Shown: positions 14,701 through 21,864, numbered from the stretch's first letter. The stretch is DNA of 34,559 nt from Candidatus Kerfeldbacteria bacterium (GCA_016182525.1 JACPGL010000004.1:1-34559); one strand, 5' to 3'. The notes: generated by a model not told the origin, from the letters alone. Numbers and translations: made by a program.

Positions 14701-17314
14701 CCAGCCGACCCGAGATCGACGAGTTTGCCGGGATCAGCGTGACCACAACCCCGTCAACGGTTTCTGAATCGCCAATCGTAACCGTCACCTCATCGCCAAC
14801 GTCATAGTCGCTATTGTTCCACACGTTATATCGCAAGATCCATGTTCCTGCCGGGACTTTACAGATGAAAGCTCCCTGACTGACCGAACAGCCAAGACCG
14901 CTGCCCCAGACATCGGTCGAGGATGAACTGCGAACGCTTATCCACCCATAGCCGCTGACCGTGTTGCCGTCGCTATCTTGAACACTCCCAATGATGGTTG
15001 CGTTTGCTACCGCAAAAGTAAAGGAGACGTTTTTCGTTTCTTCCGCGGAAACAGACACTTTCTTTGAGGATTCGATTGGCACATATTGCGTTGTGGCTCC
15101 ACCATACCAATAGTTCGCATAGGTATACACCACCCAGTCACCTTTCGTGACATTGAGCGTCACTTTCCCCGTGGAATCGGTCTGACCCGATGCCCATCCA
15201 TAGTTCCCGTTATCTTTCCACGCATAGGCATATTGATCGGCAAGCGCATTTCCATTTGCATCAACAATGGTGACGACAATCTTCTCTTTCTTTTCCACGA
15301 GGTAGAGCGTTCCAATATCGAGCGTCTCGTCTTCTCCAACGGACCAGCTCTGCAGATCAGGAGAACCCTTTGTTGTGCTTGATGTATAGACTTGAACTTT
15401 ATGCGTACCCTTCGGAACCCTGACGGAGAAGGATCCGTCGCTTCCGAGTTGCGTCCAGTTGTACGCCCCGCCATCTTGGTAGATGCTCACACTTGTGTAA
15501 TCGCTGGTTGAGGGCACGCTCCCATCAGGATTCAAAACCTCGCCTTTAATCACGGAAGTAAAGGGGACAACGGTTATTTCGACCGATTGCGTTTCGGGAA
15601 CATCGCGAGCCTCCTCAAACTTCACCACTTTCGCTGACTCAAAGAATCCCCACGCCGGAGAGCCGCCGGTCCATACTGGATAGGCAGAAACATTCCATGT
15701 TCCCGATGAGGTCGTAATCGAATATTGGCCGCTTGAATTTGTCTGTCCGCTGAACCATCCGGACCCTGATCCTGTCTTCCAGCCGGAAATATATCCATCG
15801 GTAACGGCATTCCCATTGGGATACTTTACGCTTACATTAATCGTCTTCACCGGAGTGGTTGCGACGAGAGGAGTCGTCACATAGGTGGTATCTGTTGTTC
15901 CTTTCACAAGACTGATTTCAAAATCATCCGGCATGACGTATTGCGCGCCGCCATTCCAGTTATAGTAACTTAAGTTGACGGTGTAGGTGCCAGTTGCAAG
16001 AGCTTTTCGAACAGTAAAGTTCCCGCTTGAGTCGGTGGAAGCCCACCCATATCCATTGGAAGACCAATTTGCATCATGAACGTTGAGATAGACATAGGCT
16101 AAACCATTGCCGCTCGGATCAACCACTTTCCCGCGCATCGCCGGCTGCTGCATGGTCAAGGTTTGGCTCACCGTCCCGCCAGATGAAAAGGTGAATGTAT
16201 ACGGATCAGGATCGGCGTACGTGCTTGAGTTTGAATACGCTTCGAGCGTATAGGTTGCTGATTGCGTAAGTGTAAACTCGACTTGTCCCGATGAATTGAA
16301 ATTTGCGTATTTATAGACGCTCCAATCAGCGGTATGGAGGTACGCCCACCCACCACTCGTAACCGCTGTCGTTCCATTTGGTTCCACAAGACTGAACGTC
16401 ACGTTTGGTGCTGTTTGTCGAATCGTTCCGAGATCTGTCACGCCGGTTTCTGGAACGGTCACAGAAACGGGATCAGGATCTTGCCCGCCGTTTCCTCCAC
16501 CATAGAGCGAAAGTGTCCACGTGCCCGAGCTTGCATAAAACTTAAATTCACCGGTTGTCCGATCAACATTGGCGTACTTGCTTTCGCTCCAGTTGGACTT
16601 ATACAGGTACGCATACGGATAATAATAGGAGGGAATAACGCTTCCATTCTTATCCGTAAACTTCCCTTTGACATTTGGGGTTTTCCCTTGGAACGTTCCA
16701 AGATCAAGCGCCTGCTCTGTGGCAGTCAGCTCAAAGGATTTATTTCCTGGCCAGAAAAATCCTTTACTTGAATCATCATATCCATAGAGCGTATAGGTTC
16801 CTGTGTCAGGGAGATACATGCTAAAGTTTCCATCGCTATCCGTATACTTATAGGCATAGGAATAGTTCGTGTAGTTTGTACTCGACGCACTCACATAAAA
16901 ACTTGTCATCGCTTTTCCATCGCTATCCAGGATTTTTCCTCGAATGTTATCCTTCTTGAACTTGATTTTTGACAGATCCGTGGTCTTGTCAGCTTCAACC
17001 GCAACACTAAATGGTTTTGGGGCAGAATAGTCCTTTGTCCACGGCCAGGCAGGATACACCTCTATGGTATAGGTCGCCGGAGAGAGGTCATAGAACGTAA
17101 AGTTCCCGTTCGAGTCAGTCGTCGTGGATTTATAGGTTGCCCAGGACGCATCGTGGATATACACCGTTGCGCTCGCAATCCCTGTTATCCCTTCTGGGTC
17201 AACAAGCTTCCCAATAACATTGCCGGTTTGCGCTGACACCGACTGTCCGTGTATAAAAAGGGCAGATACGATAGTACACAAAATCGCCATCCAAAGAATT
17301 GGTCGGCGCACCAA
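11753..17314 (-). CDS. Giant secreted multi-repeat protein with C-terminal FG-GAP-type propeller
   Basis: Probable surface or secreted adhesin-like protein of about 1,850 residues. The ORF opens at ATG 17332, but AGGAGGT lies inside codons 2-4 of that frame and is well placed for TTG 17314, which I prefer. A signal peptide (ILWMAILCTIVSALFIHGQSV) ends at SVSAQ. About twelve repeats of roughly 90 residues follow to residue 1150, each opening like IxGKVxDxxG and containing TDSNGNFTF-type strands, as in CarboxypepD_reg/CNA-B folds. Next come a ZU5-like segment (1150-1300), one Ig-like domain (to 1395), a Gly/Asp linker (GDGNGDNGGGDGDD) and an FG-GAP/VCBS-like propeller with repeated DLDGDGEQELLV-type calcium loops. 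There is no sorting signal or membrane anchor at the C-terminus. Function in cell contact is inferred from domain type. Confidence 0.93.
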   Translation of the reverse strand: MVRRPILWMAILCTIVSALFIHGQSVSAQTGNVIGKLVDPEGITGIASATVYIHDASWATYKSTTTDSNGNFTFYDLSPATYTIEVYPAWPWTKDYSAPKPFSVAVEADKTTDLSKIKFKKDNIRGKILDSDGKAMTSFYVSASSTNYTNYSYAYKYTDSDGNFSMYLPDTGTYTLYGYDDSSKGFFWPGNKSFELTATEQALDLGTFQGKTPNVKGKFTDKNGSVIPSYYYPYAYLYKSNWSESKYANVDRTTGEFKFYASSGTWTLSLYGGGNGGQDPDPVSVTVPETGVTDLGTIRQTAPNVTFSLVEPNGTTAVTSGGWAYLHTADWSVYKYANFNSSGQVEFTLTQSATYTLEAYSNSSTYADPDPYTFTFSSGGTVSQTLTMQQPAMRGKVVDPSGNGLAYVYLNVHDANWSSNGYGWASTDSSGNFTVRKALATGTYTVNLSYYNWNGGAQYVMPDDFEISLVKGTTDTTYVTTPLVATTPVKTINVSVKYPNGNAVTDGYISGWKTGSGSGWFSGQTNSSGQYSITTSSGTWNVSAYPVWTGGSPAWGFFESAKVVKFEEARDVPETQSVEITVVPFTSVIKGEVLNPDGSVPSTSDYTSVSIYQDGGAYNWTQLGSDGSFSVRVPKGTHKVQVYTSSTTKGSPDLQSWSVGEDETLDIGTLYLVEKKEKIVVTIVDANGNALADQYAYAWKDNGNYGWASGQTDSTGKVTLNVTKGDWVVYTYANYWYGGATTQYVPIESSKKVSVSAEETKNVSFTFAVANATIIGSVQDSDGNTVSGYGWISVRSSSSTDVWGSGLGCSVSQGAFICKVPAGTWILRYNVWNNSDYDVGDEVTVTIGDSETVDGVVVTLIPANSSISGRLVDASGNAITDVSASIYADNGSGSNKYAWTNDGSYSFKVSGGEWTLGAWVSWGSGYIVSPQQEKTVTVGDDEDVTFDITVVKEDSLVSGTVTDESGTPLQNMWISLKTKKGEETTSNYDAYRSYYEFGAVSDQNGNYEIQTTSGDWFVTPSATAGSGYMNPEAVKVTVDSSHPADVDFVFRVPDATISGNVTLDGAESPASVYAWSEDGGYTSTTSDSGTFELPITSDDTWNVGAVHEVDNENTFYEASEVVIIAEEENTTYTADLSLTQSDLVVPDAETVTFNSDEMATLELSDGTQVVIPEFAISDDTDQLLTVTATPLVEGVARTSTEQPLGLMYDLQAVKADGEDVGSEITSFAAEVTIVLPYTDDQLEKEGITEEEITPSYWDDTNRDYRSVNNVVVNTDENEISCTINHFTKFGIVTSGTADATLTIPAVSLTLPPDGSTVSVPQVLVQGTTSDAASTVSVSLNGSVVGTPTVSSDGSFEHTVTDLTLGSNTLSVSATNGAGSSEAVTRTLTYAIGTEADGGDGNGDNGGGDGDDTPLPVATAVVKDVIVVPNEGASNIRMLTNTGEYIRSFYAYSPTVRGSYQMLTRDLDGDGEQELLVSTEDGLTPHVRLFDKEGNLLTHFFPFGTGARFGAKMLLADVTGDGLPELFTWPEGRAGAQLRVYSYDADEQSFSLTADDFVYAETFRGTINVTVADVTGDDTPDVIVFPTSGGTSHIRVFNYENGKLELLTQFFAYGTTVRVGLRVMTGDLDGDGVRDLVVAPEEAAGSNIRFYKFNTNDEAFELLGWTMAFGPQWRGELNIRVGDIDNDGMIEAVVAPHTQGGPNVQVFEYNALTQEIDRVGWFMAYQESYHGGVDFAITNLDNDNYREIVTSPRHDGGSNLRVYEYDPDQGGFVLSDWMLVYGAGLRGQLHVTVSDIQGDGDSELIISPLEVGMGGPNVRVLDWNSDTEELELYGWFWGFAENFRGGVKATTINE

Positions 17315-17362
17315 CGAAATACCTCCTGTCATATGATTTCGATTATATTTATATGGATCTTT

Positions 17363-17416
17363 TTGTAATCCATGCTATGATAAATGTATTATACCACCAA
17401 TCTCAAAAAAAATCAA
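17363..17416. promoter_or_regulatory. Divergent promoters sharing one -10 region
   Basis: On the minus strand TTGATT (17416-17411), 17-base spacer, TATAAT (17393-17388) would drive the giant gene. On the plus strand TTGTAA (17363-17368), 18-base spacer, TATTAT (17387-17392) would drive the alkyltransferase-like gene. The two -10 boxes overlap almost completely, so both promoters cannot be occupied at once. Confidence 0.55.
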
Positions 17417-17775
17417 TGGCGCGGCTCAAATATCAACCAAATTTCTATGTTCGGGTGTATGCGGCGGTGCGAAAAATCCCTTGCGGGCGTGTTACAACCT
17501 ACGGACAAATCGCTGCGATGTGCGGTTCGCCGCGCGGTGCACAGCTTGTGGGGTGGGCATTGAATGCTTTGAATAATCTAGGACCGCAGACTCGGGTGCC
17601 GTGGCAACGTGTCATCAACCGCGAAGGCCGTATTTCGATTGAGAATCGCAATGCGTCGAAAGATTTGCAAGCGGCGCTCTTGCGAGCCGAGGGGGTAGAG
17701 GTGGAATTTCGCGACGGCAATTACTGGGTCGATCTCCGTCACTACCTCTGGGACGCCCAGGGCGAAAAAGACTAG
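17416..17775 (+). CDS. Alkyltransferase-like protein (ATL), DNA alkylation damage recognition
   Basis: The 119-residue protein matches the DNA-binding domain of O6-alkylguanine-DNA alkyltransferases: FYVRVYAAVRKIPCGRVTTYGQIA, then the winged-helix GSPRGAQLVGWALNALN. The active-site PCHRV is replaced by PWQRV, with Trp in place of the acceptor Cys. That substitution defines ATL proteins, which bind O6-alkylguanine and flag it for nucleotide excision repair without transferring the group. ATL proteins usually carry PWHR, so Gln in place of His is unusual. I start at ATG 17416; earlier codons lie in the promoter region. An endonuclease III gene follows, after tRNA-Gly, giving a small repair neighbourhood. 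Confidence 0.88.
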   Translation: MARLKYQPNFYVRVYAAVRKIPCGRVTTYGQIAAMCGSPRGAQLVGWALNALNNLGPQTRVPWQRVINREGRISIENRNASKDLQAALLRAEGVEVEFRDGNYWVDLRHYLWDAQGEKD

Positions 17776-17792
17776 AAACGCCCAGGGCGTTT
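17776..17792 (+). terminator. Short terminator after the ATL gene
   Basis: AAACGCC and GGCGTTT form a seven-pair stem with loop CAG, followed by A and G. The core CGCCCAGGGC occurs three times between 17756 and 17813, the first copy inside the ATL coding end, so the C-terminus is partly repeat-encoded. Confidence 0.55.
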
Positions 17793-17868
17793 TAGGGTGT
17801 TTTCGCCCAGGGCTCGTGCCCTTCGCGCTCCGAGCCAGAAAGGGCTTTCTCGCTCCGAGCCAGTTTCT

Positions 17869-17897
17869 TTGACAGCATTCCTCTCCTCAGATACAAT
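17869..17897 (+). promoter_or_regulatory. Promoter of tRNA-Gly
   Basis: TTGACA (17869-17874), 17-base spacer, TACAAT (17892-17897), 19 bases before the tRNA 5' end. Confidence 0.85.
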
Positions 17898-17916
17898 AGC
17901 TCAAGTTGCTCTTTGT

Positions 17917-17987
17917 GCGGGATTCGTATAACGGTAGTACGCCACCCTTCCAAGGTGGAGACGCCGGTCCGACTCCGGTATCCCGCT
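17917..17987 (+). tRNA. tRNA-Gly(TCC)
   Basis: GCGGGAT (17917-17923) pairs with ATCCCGC (17980-17986); T17987 is the discriminator and no CCA is encoded. The anticodon stem CCACC/GGTGG holds CTTCCAA, anticodon TCC. The T-loop is TCCGACT, with C at position 55. Confidence 0.95.
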
Positions 17988-17994
17988 CTTGTTC

Positions 17995-18027
17995 GGAGGG
18001 AAAAACCCTCGATGGGTTTTCCCCTCC
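17995..18027 (+). terminator. Terminator-like hairpin after tRNA-Gly
   Basis: GGAGGG plus AAAACCC pairs with GGGTTTT plus CCCCTCC (one bulge), giving a 13-14 pair stem around TCGAT. No T-run follows because the palindrome at 18027 begins at once. Confidence 0.55.
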
Positions 18028-18046
18028 CTGCCTGCCGGCAGGCAGG
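18027..18046. repeat. CCTGCCTGCC/GGCAGGCAGG palindrome
   Basis: A perfect 20-base palindrome. In my memory this type of CTGCCGGCAG palindrome recurs between genes in CPR genomes and shows up as LPAGRQ in false reading frames, as it does in the ORF track here. Confidence 0.7.
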
Positions 18047-18109
18047 CGATACCTCCCTTTTCCATTGAGCTCGCCGCGCGGGTTAAACCCGACGCGGCTC
18101 GAAACTTTT

Positions 18110-18745
18110 TTGAAAAAAGACAAACACGCTGAAGAAATCCTCCGCATTCTCAAAAAAACATACCCGAACGCTGAATGCGCGCTCATCCATCGCAATGCGT
18201 GGGAGCTTTTGATTGCGACGATCCTTTCGGCGCAATGTACCGATGTGCGCGTGAACATGGTAACGCCGGTCTTGTTTAAGACGTATCCTACTCCAGAGAC
18301 TCTGGCCAAAGCGCCAATCGCAAAGATCGAACGTATCATCCGTTCAACCGGCTTTTATCACAACAAAGCAAAAGCGATCAAAGGCGCATCGGCTCTCATT
18401 GTCAAAAAGTTTCACGGAAAAGTTCCGCGCACCATAGAGGAGCTGTTACAGCTGCCCGGTGTTGCCCGCAAAACCGCGAACGTGGTTTTAGGCACCGCGT
18501 TCGGCAAAAACGAAGGAGTCGTCGTGGATACGCACGTCAAACGGCTCGCAGCGCGTCTTGGCCTCTCAAAGCACACCAGCCCCGCCAAAATCGAACAGGA
18601 TTTGATGGCGCTCTTCCCGAAAAACGAGTGGACAAACCTCTCTCACATGCTCATTTGGCATGGTCGGCAGATCTGTACCGCCCGAAAGCCCCGATGTGGC
18701 GATTGCCCCCTGAATCGCGTCTGCCCCTCGGCATTCAAGGTCTAG
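18110..18745 (+). CDS. nth: Endonuclease III, base-excision repair DNA glycosylase/AP lyase
   Basis: Removes oxidised pyrimidines from DNA and cleaves the abasic site. The helix-hairpin-helix LPGVARKTANVVL holds the catalytic Lys, and the catalytic Asp sits in VVDTHVKRLA. The C-terminal [4Fe-4S] loop has the classic spacing C-x6-C-x2-C-x5-C (CTARKPRCGDCPLNRVC). At about 211 residues it matches the family. The listed ORF runs from 17906 through tRNA-Gly, so that start is false; alignment with E. coli Nth places the start near TTG 18110, before KKDKHAEEILRIL. There is no ATG or clear SD in reach, so the exact start is uncertain. Confidence 0.95.
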   Translation: MKKDKHAEEILRILKKTYPNAECALIHRNAWELLIATILSAQCTDVRVNMVTPVLFKTYPTPETLAKAPIAKIERIIRSTGFYHNKAKAIKGASALIVKKFHGKVPRTIEELLQLPGVARKTANVVLGTAFGKNEGVVVDTHVKRLAARLGLSKHTSPAKIEQDLMALFPKNEWTNLSHMLIWHGRQICTARKPRCGDCPLNRVCPSAFKV

Positions 18746-18782
18746 ATATTGGCTAATCTCAGCTACAATAGGTGCATTCCCC

Positions 18783-18810
18783 TTGACTTCTTGAGCGAAA
18801 AGAGTACACT
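18783..18810 (+). promoter_or_regulatory. Promoter upstream of a leader terminator
   Basis: TTGACT (18783-18788), 16-base spacer, TACACT (18805-18810). It points into a terminator that starts only 16 bases further on. Confidence 0.65.
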
Positions 18811-18825
18811 ACCAGCGAACAAAAG

Positions 18826-18848
18826 ATCCCAAGATATGGGATTTTTTT
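18826..18848 (+). terminator. Terminator directly after a promoter (attenuator or tiny RNA)
   Basis: ATCCC (18826-18830), loop AAGATAT, GGGAT (18838-18842), then a run of seven T. A transcript from the 18783 promoter would be about 30 bases unless it reads through into the 3D-domain gene. Confidence 0.65.
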
Positions 18849-18944
18849 GATTCTGTAGGGAGGCCATAGAACTGTTCGGAAGGTGGGTTTCCAAAAACCC
18901 GCAAAAAGACAGATCCGTGGTACCTCATTCTTGGCTCGAAACGC

Positions 18945-19490
18945 ATGATTTCACGACCTTTCCGAGCCTTGGCAAACGATTGGGTCATTGTGGGCTTAAT
19001 CGCCCTCCTTGCCCAGTTCCTGTACCCCGCCACGGCTCGTTCATTCGAACCAGAAACAGAACTCAAAACCAATACCGCCCTTCACGAGTATTTCAAAATC
19101 AATAGACCAAAATTTCAATCGCTCGCCGAGGTTCAGCCGACCGAACCAATGGATCAACTCCCGTCGGTCGGATACACCCCGGTGAAACGCATGACGGTTG
19201 AGGCCACGGCCTACACCAATCTCGCCGCGCTGACAGATGCAAGCCCAGACATTACCGCTTCAGGATCGCGCGTCGGATTCGGTCAGATCGCTGCGAACTT
19301 TCTCCCCTTTGGGACAAAAGTCCGCATCCCTGACCTCTATGGTGACCAAATCTTCACGGTCACCGACCGCATGAATGCCCGCTACTGGCACCGTGTCGAT
19401 GTCTTTCTTCCGACATACACGCAAGCCATTCAGTTCGGATACAAACGACACCTCGCAATCGAGGTGCTCGAATACCACAGCCGCCCCTAG
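18945..19490 (+). CDS. Secreted 3D-domain protein, probable cell-wall hydrolase
   Basis: The 181-residue protein begins with a signal/anchor segment (DWVIVGLIALLAQFLYPATARS). After a linker it has a 3D domain (named for three Asp): VEATAYTNLAALTD, DITASGSRVGFGQIAAN, LPFGTKVRIP and TVTDRMNARYWHRVDVFLPTYTQAIQFG. This double-psi barrel fold is shared with MltA and RlpA-type lytic transglycosylases and with YocH/Rpf2-like proteins, so peptidoglycan cleavage outside the membrane is likely. The last Asp of the domain is in HRVDVF. A promoter followed at once by a terminator lies 100-160 bases upstream. The 3' end overlaps the convergent PH-domain gene by four bases. Confidence 0.85.
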   Translation: MISRPFRALANDWVIVGLIALLAQFLYPATARSFEPETELKTNTALHEYFKINRPKFQSLAEVQPTEPMDQLPSVGYTPVKRMTVEATAYTNLAALTDASPDITASGSRVGFGQIAANFLPFGTKVRIPDLYGDQIFTVTDRMNARYWHRVDVFLPTYTQAIQFGYKRHLAIEVLEYHSRP

Positions 19491-20080
19491 GGGGCGGTTT
19501 GTGTTTGCGTGGTTTGTGTTTGTGTGACAGGACGAGCCTCTTCTTGTGTCGCAAGATCATGCAGATGCATCAGCGCTCGCGCAACCGTTGCCGGTTTGCC
19601 AACGCCCTCGAACTCAAATTGCTTTTGTTCCCCGGCTGTTTGCACCAACAAATTTCCGTAGTCCAAAAACGTTTGAATCTTGCCGTTGACCTCGCTCGTC
19701 ACATCTTGAATTTTCGACAAGCTCAACTCCGAAATTCGCCGTGAAAATAATCCGTTCTGCTCAATATCCACTAGCCGTCGATTGGTCACGATCCACACGT
19801 CGAGATACGAATCAATCCATTGATGAAAGTAAAACAGCCACACGTACAAGTAATACAAGCTCGCAAGAAGAATCAAGAGAATCGAAACAGCGCTCTGTTC
19901 AAAAAAATCAATCTCGAGCGCGCGCGAAAGATACACAGAGAGAGGGATCGGAAGGATCAATCCAACCACAAAGAGAACCGTGTCGCGCGCAATCGTTGTC
20001 CAATGTTTGCGAATCAATAACTCCACACGCTCATTGGGCAGTTGTCCGTGGAAGTGAATCGAATGAACATCGTGCGACAT
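19487..20080 (-). CDS. PH-domain (YdbS/bPH2-type) membrane protein
   Basis: The 197-residue protein has two membrane helices near residues 30-50 and 62-85, then a bacterial PH-like domain beginning YLDVWIVTNRRLVDIEQNGLFSRRISELSLSKIQDV. This TNRRL...R....IQDV pattern is the bPH_2 signature. The C-terminus is a Thr/Gln-rich tail (TQTQTTQTQTAP). The role of such proteins is poorly known. It overlaps the end of the convergent 3D-domain gene. Upstream it is followed in transcription order by 20095 and ruvB genes on the same strand, with ruvB first. Confidence 0.85.
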   Translation of the reverse strand: MSHDVHSIHFHGQLPNERVELLIRKHWTTIARDTVLFVVGLILPIPLSVYLSRALEIDFFEQSAVSILLILLASLYYLYVWLFYFHQWIDSYLDVWIVTNRRLVDIEQNGLFSRRISELSLSKIQDVTSEVNGKIQTFLDYGNLLVQTAGEQKQFEFEGVGKPATVARALMHLHDLATQEEARPVTQTQTTQTQTAP

Positions 20081-20094
20081 AGCGGCGTGAAAAG

Positions 20095-20346
20095 TTAGAG
20101 CGAGATGTTAATCTCGGGCAGCTCGAACGGCTGCCATGTTTGACTCCAGTCAATGGTCAGGATAAAGGCACTCGTTGCAACAAGAATCAACACGGTGACC
20201 ACAAGATAGGTCGTCACCACAAAACCCGTCATCGTGTCTTTGATCCCAAACCGAAATGCGTGGTACACATTAAAAAAACTTAACAGGAGGTAGATGGCGA
20301 GACCGACGAGATATAAGCCAAGAAAAACGTACAAAGGAATAGACAT
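20095..20346 (-). CDS. Small two-helix membrane protein
   Basis: I start at ATG 20346 and not at the ORF-track start inside ruvB. The 83-residue product starts MSIPLYVFLGLYLVGLAIYLL, has a second helix (FVVTTYLVVTVLILVATSAF) and a conserved-looking loop (NVYHAFRFGIKDTMTG). It lies seven bases after the ruvB stop and 14 bases before the PH-domain gene, so the three are likely one operon. I do not recognise a family with a known function. Confidence 0.7.
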   Translation of the reverse strand: MSIPLYVFLGLYLVGLAIYLLLSFFNVYHAFRFGIKDTMTGFVVTTYLVVTVLILVATSAFILTIDWSQTWQPFELPEINISL

Positions 20347-20353
20347 ACATCTA

Positions 20354-21394
20354 TTATAGCAGCTTTTTCTGTGGTTGTGTTGCCGGCACGCCGATGCCAA
20401 GATGCGCATAGGCAAGTTCAGTGGCCACGCGGCCTTTGGGCGTGCGCATGAGCAAGCCGCATTGCAGGAGATACGGTTCGATCACATCTTCGATCGTACT
20501 CGCCTCTTCGTTCGTTGCTGCCGAGATCGTGCCGATGCCGACCGGCCCGCCGCCAAATTTTTGGATAATCATGTGCAAGATTTGGCGGTCGATAAGATCG
20601 AGTCCGTGCGTATCAATGTTCATGAGTCTCAGCGCTTCTTCGACTGCTGGGATAGAGATGACATTACCGTGTCGCATCTGCGCCACATCACGGACACGTT
20701 TCAAAAGACGAAGCGCGATGCGCGGGGTGCGGCGTGATCGCTGCGCAAGAATGTGGCAGGAGTCGGATTCAATCGCAATGTTCAAGATGCCGCCGGCGCG
20801 GTGCAAGATCTGTTCAATCTCGTTTTCGTCGTAAAAGTCTAATCGGTAAATGGCGCCAAACCGATCGCGAAGCGGAGACGAGAGCAAACTCATACGTGTG
20901 GTCGCGCCCACAAGCGTGAAGTGTGGCAAGTCGAGGCGGAGCATGCGCGCCGACGGACCTTGCCCCACCACAATATCAATCCCGCCTTCTTCCATGGCCG
21001 GATACAACACCTCCTCAATGGTTTTGTTCAGCCGGTGGATCTCGTCGATAAACAGCACGTCGCCGTCTTGTAAATTCGATAAGATAGCGGCCAAGTCCCC
21101 GCTCCGTTCAATCGCTGGGCCAGACGTGACGCGAATGTTCACGCCAAGTTCGCGCGCAATGATGTGAGCAAGTGTGGTTTTGCCAAGCCCCGGCGGCCCG
21201 TAAAGCAACACATGTTCGAGCGATTCCCCTCGGCCTTTGGCAGCATCGATAAAAATCCGCAAGCCCTCTTTGATATGCGACTGGCCAATGTATTCGGTGA
21301 GCGTTCGGGGCCGCAGTGTCAGCTCTAGTTGTGTATCTTCAGGATGAGCGGCGGCGCTGGCAACACGGTTGTCTTCCTGCGTTTTAGAGATCAT
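20354..21394 (-). CDS. ruvB: Holliday junction branch migration ATPase RuvB
   Basis: RuvB is the ring-shaped motor that drives branch migration of Holliday junctions with RuvA. Landmarks: [12 protein letters not shown] at the N-terminus, Walker A GPPGLGKT (66-73), Walker B VLFIDEIH (113-120), the sensor region [19 protein letters not shown] and the C-terminal winged-helix [17 protein letters not shown] and [16 protein letters not shown]. At 346 residues it is full length. It is the first gene of a minus-strand unit with two membrane protein genes. A TATACT box on the minus strand (21404-21409) may be its -10, with no clear -35. Confidence 0.97.
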   Translation of the reverse strand: MISKTQEDNRVASAAAHPEDTQLELTLRPRTLTEYIGQSHIKEGLRIFIDAAKGRGESLEHVLLYGPPGLGKTTLAHIIARELGVNIRVTSGPAIERSGDLAAILSNLQDGDVLFIDEIHRLNKTIEEVLYPAMEEGGIDIVVGQGPSARMLRLDLPHFTLVGATTRMSLLSSPLRDRFGAIYRLDFYDENEIEQILHRAGGILNIAIESDSCHILAQRSRRTPRIALRLLKRVRDVAQMRHGNVISIPAVEEALRLMNIDTHGLDLIDRQILHMIIQKFGGGPVGIGTISAATNEEASTIEDVIEPYLLQCGLLMRTPKGRVATELAYAHLGIGVPATQPQKKLL

Positions 21395-21485
21395 AGTACG
21401 CCCAGTATACCATATTTTTGAGGATCAAACTAGGGCGGAAAAACAAAAAAAATAGCTGAGGCTAGCCAATAAGACGAACAAACCC

Positions 21486-21513
21486 TTGACTTTGCGGGCG
21501 GGTATGGTATAGT
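21486..21513 (+). promoter_or_regulatory. Promoter of the candidate small RNA
   Basis: TTGACT (21486-21491), 16-base spacer, TATAGT (21508-21513); start of transcription near 21519-21520. Confidence 0.75.
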
Positions 21514-21518
21514 GTGGG

Positions 21519-21722
21519 GTCACCAAAATTCGGGTGATTGTGCTTGAAAATCTGCACTCACGACAAGCATGGGAACATATTGGAGGATTTCGATGGGTTC
21601 GCCTGACGGCTTCCTTTGATATGTTCTCTTGAGTGCAGTTTCGCGAGCGGAATCCCTCCTGCCGCTTGCTTGTTCTTTTGAACCGAAGGACCCTAGCCTC
21701 TATGGCCAGGGTTCTTCGTTTT
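21519..21722 (+). ncRNA. Structured small RNA, about 200 nt, unidentified
   Basis: Between a good promoter and a strong terminator there is no ORF but a rich fold. CTGCACTC (21552-21559) pairs with GAGTGCAG (21631-21638) and GAACATAT (21573-21580) with ATATGTTC (21619-21626), making a long interrupted hairpin with GGAGG/CTTCC and TTCG inside. A 5' hairpin TCACC/GGTGA is at 21519-21537. GCGAGCGG/CCGCTTGC forms a second hairpin whose loop (AATCCCTCC) can pair with GGAGGATT in the first, a possible pseudoknot. The terminator is CGAAG...ACCCT/AGGGT...CTTCG plus GTTTT. A 6S-like role is possible; tmRNA, RNase P and 4.5S RNA signatures are absent. Confidence 0.65.
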
Positions 21723-21755
21723 GGCTTTTCTTAGCCAAGATATAATCAGTTCCCG

Positions 21756-21784
21756 TTGACAAAATGCGAAAATGAGAGTATAAG
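21756..21784 (+). promoter_or_regulatory. Promoter of the 21865 cassette
   Basis: TTGACA (21756-21761), 17-base spacer, TATAAG (21779-21784). Transcription starts near 21791, about 75 bases before the start codon. Confidence 0.75.
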
Positions 21785-21796
21785 GAGGAGTCTTCG

Positions 21797-21837
21797 GCTG
21801 ATCTTTGCTCTGCCAAATGCGCAGGGGTAAGGTCAGT
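21797..21837 (+). promoter_or_regulatory. Leader stem-loop of the 21865 gene
   Basis: GCTGATCTTTGCTCTGC (21797-21813) pairs with GCAGGGGTAAGGTCAGT (21821-21837) at 15 of 17 positions, with a two-base internal mismatch and loop CAAATGC. The SD lies after this hairpin. Confidence 0.65.
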
Positions 21838-21864
21838 ATTGAGGATCCTCGAAAGGAAATCGCG

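Noticed and set aside
17906-18109. N-terminal extension of endonuclease III to 17906
   Set aside because: It would translate tRNA-Gly, its terminator and a palindrome.
21519-21722. tmRNA, RNase P or SRP RNA as identity of the small RNA
   Set aside because: No tRNA-like ends, no tag frame, none of the conserved RNase P core or SRP apical loop sequence.
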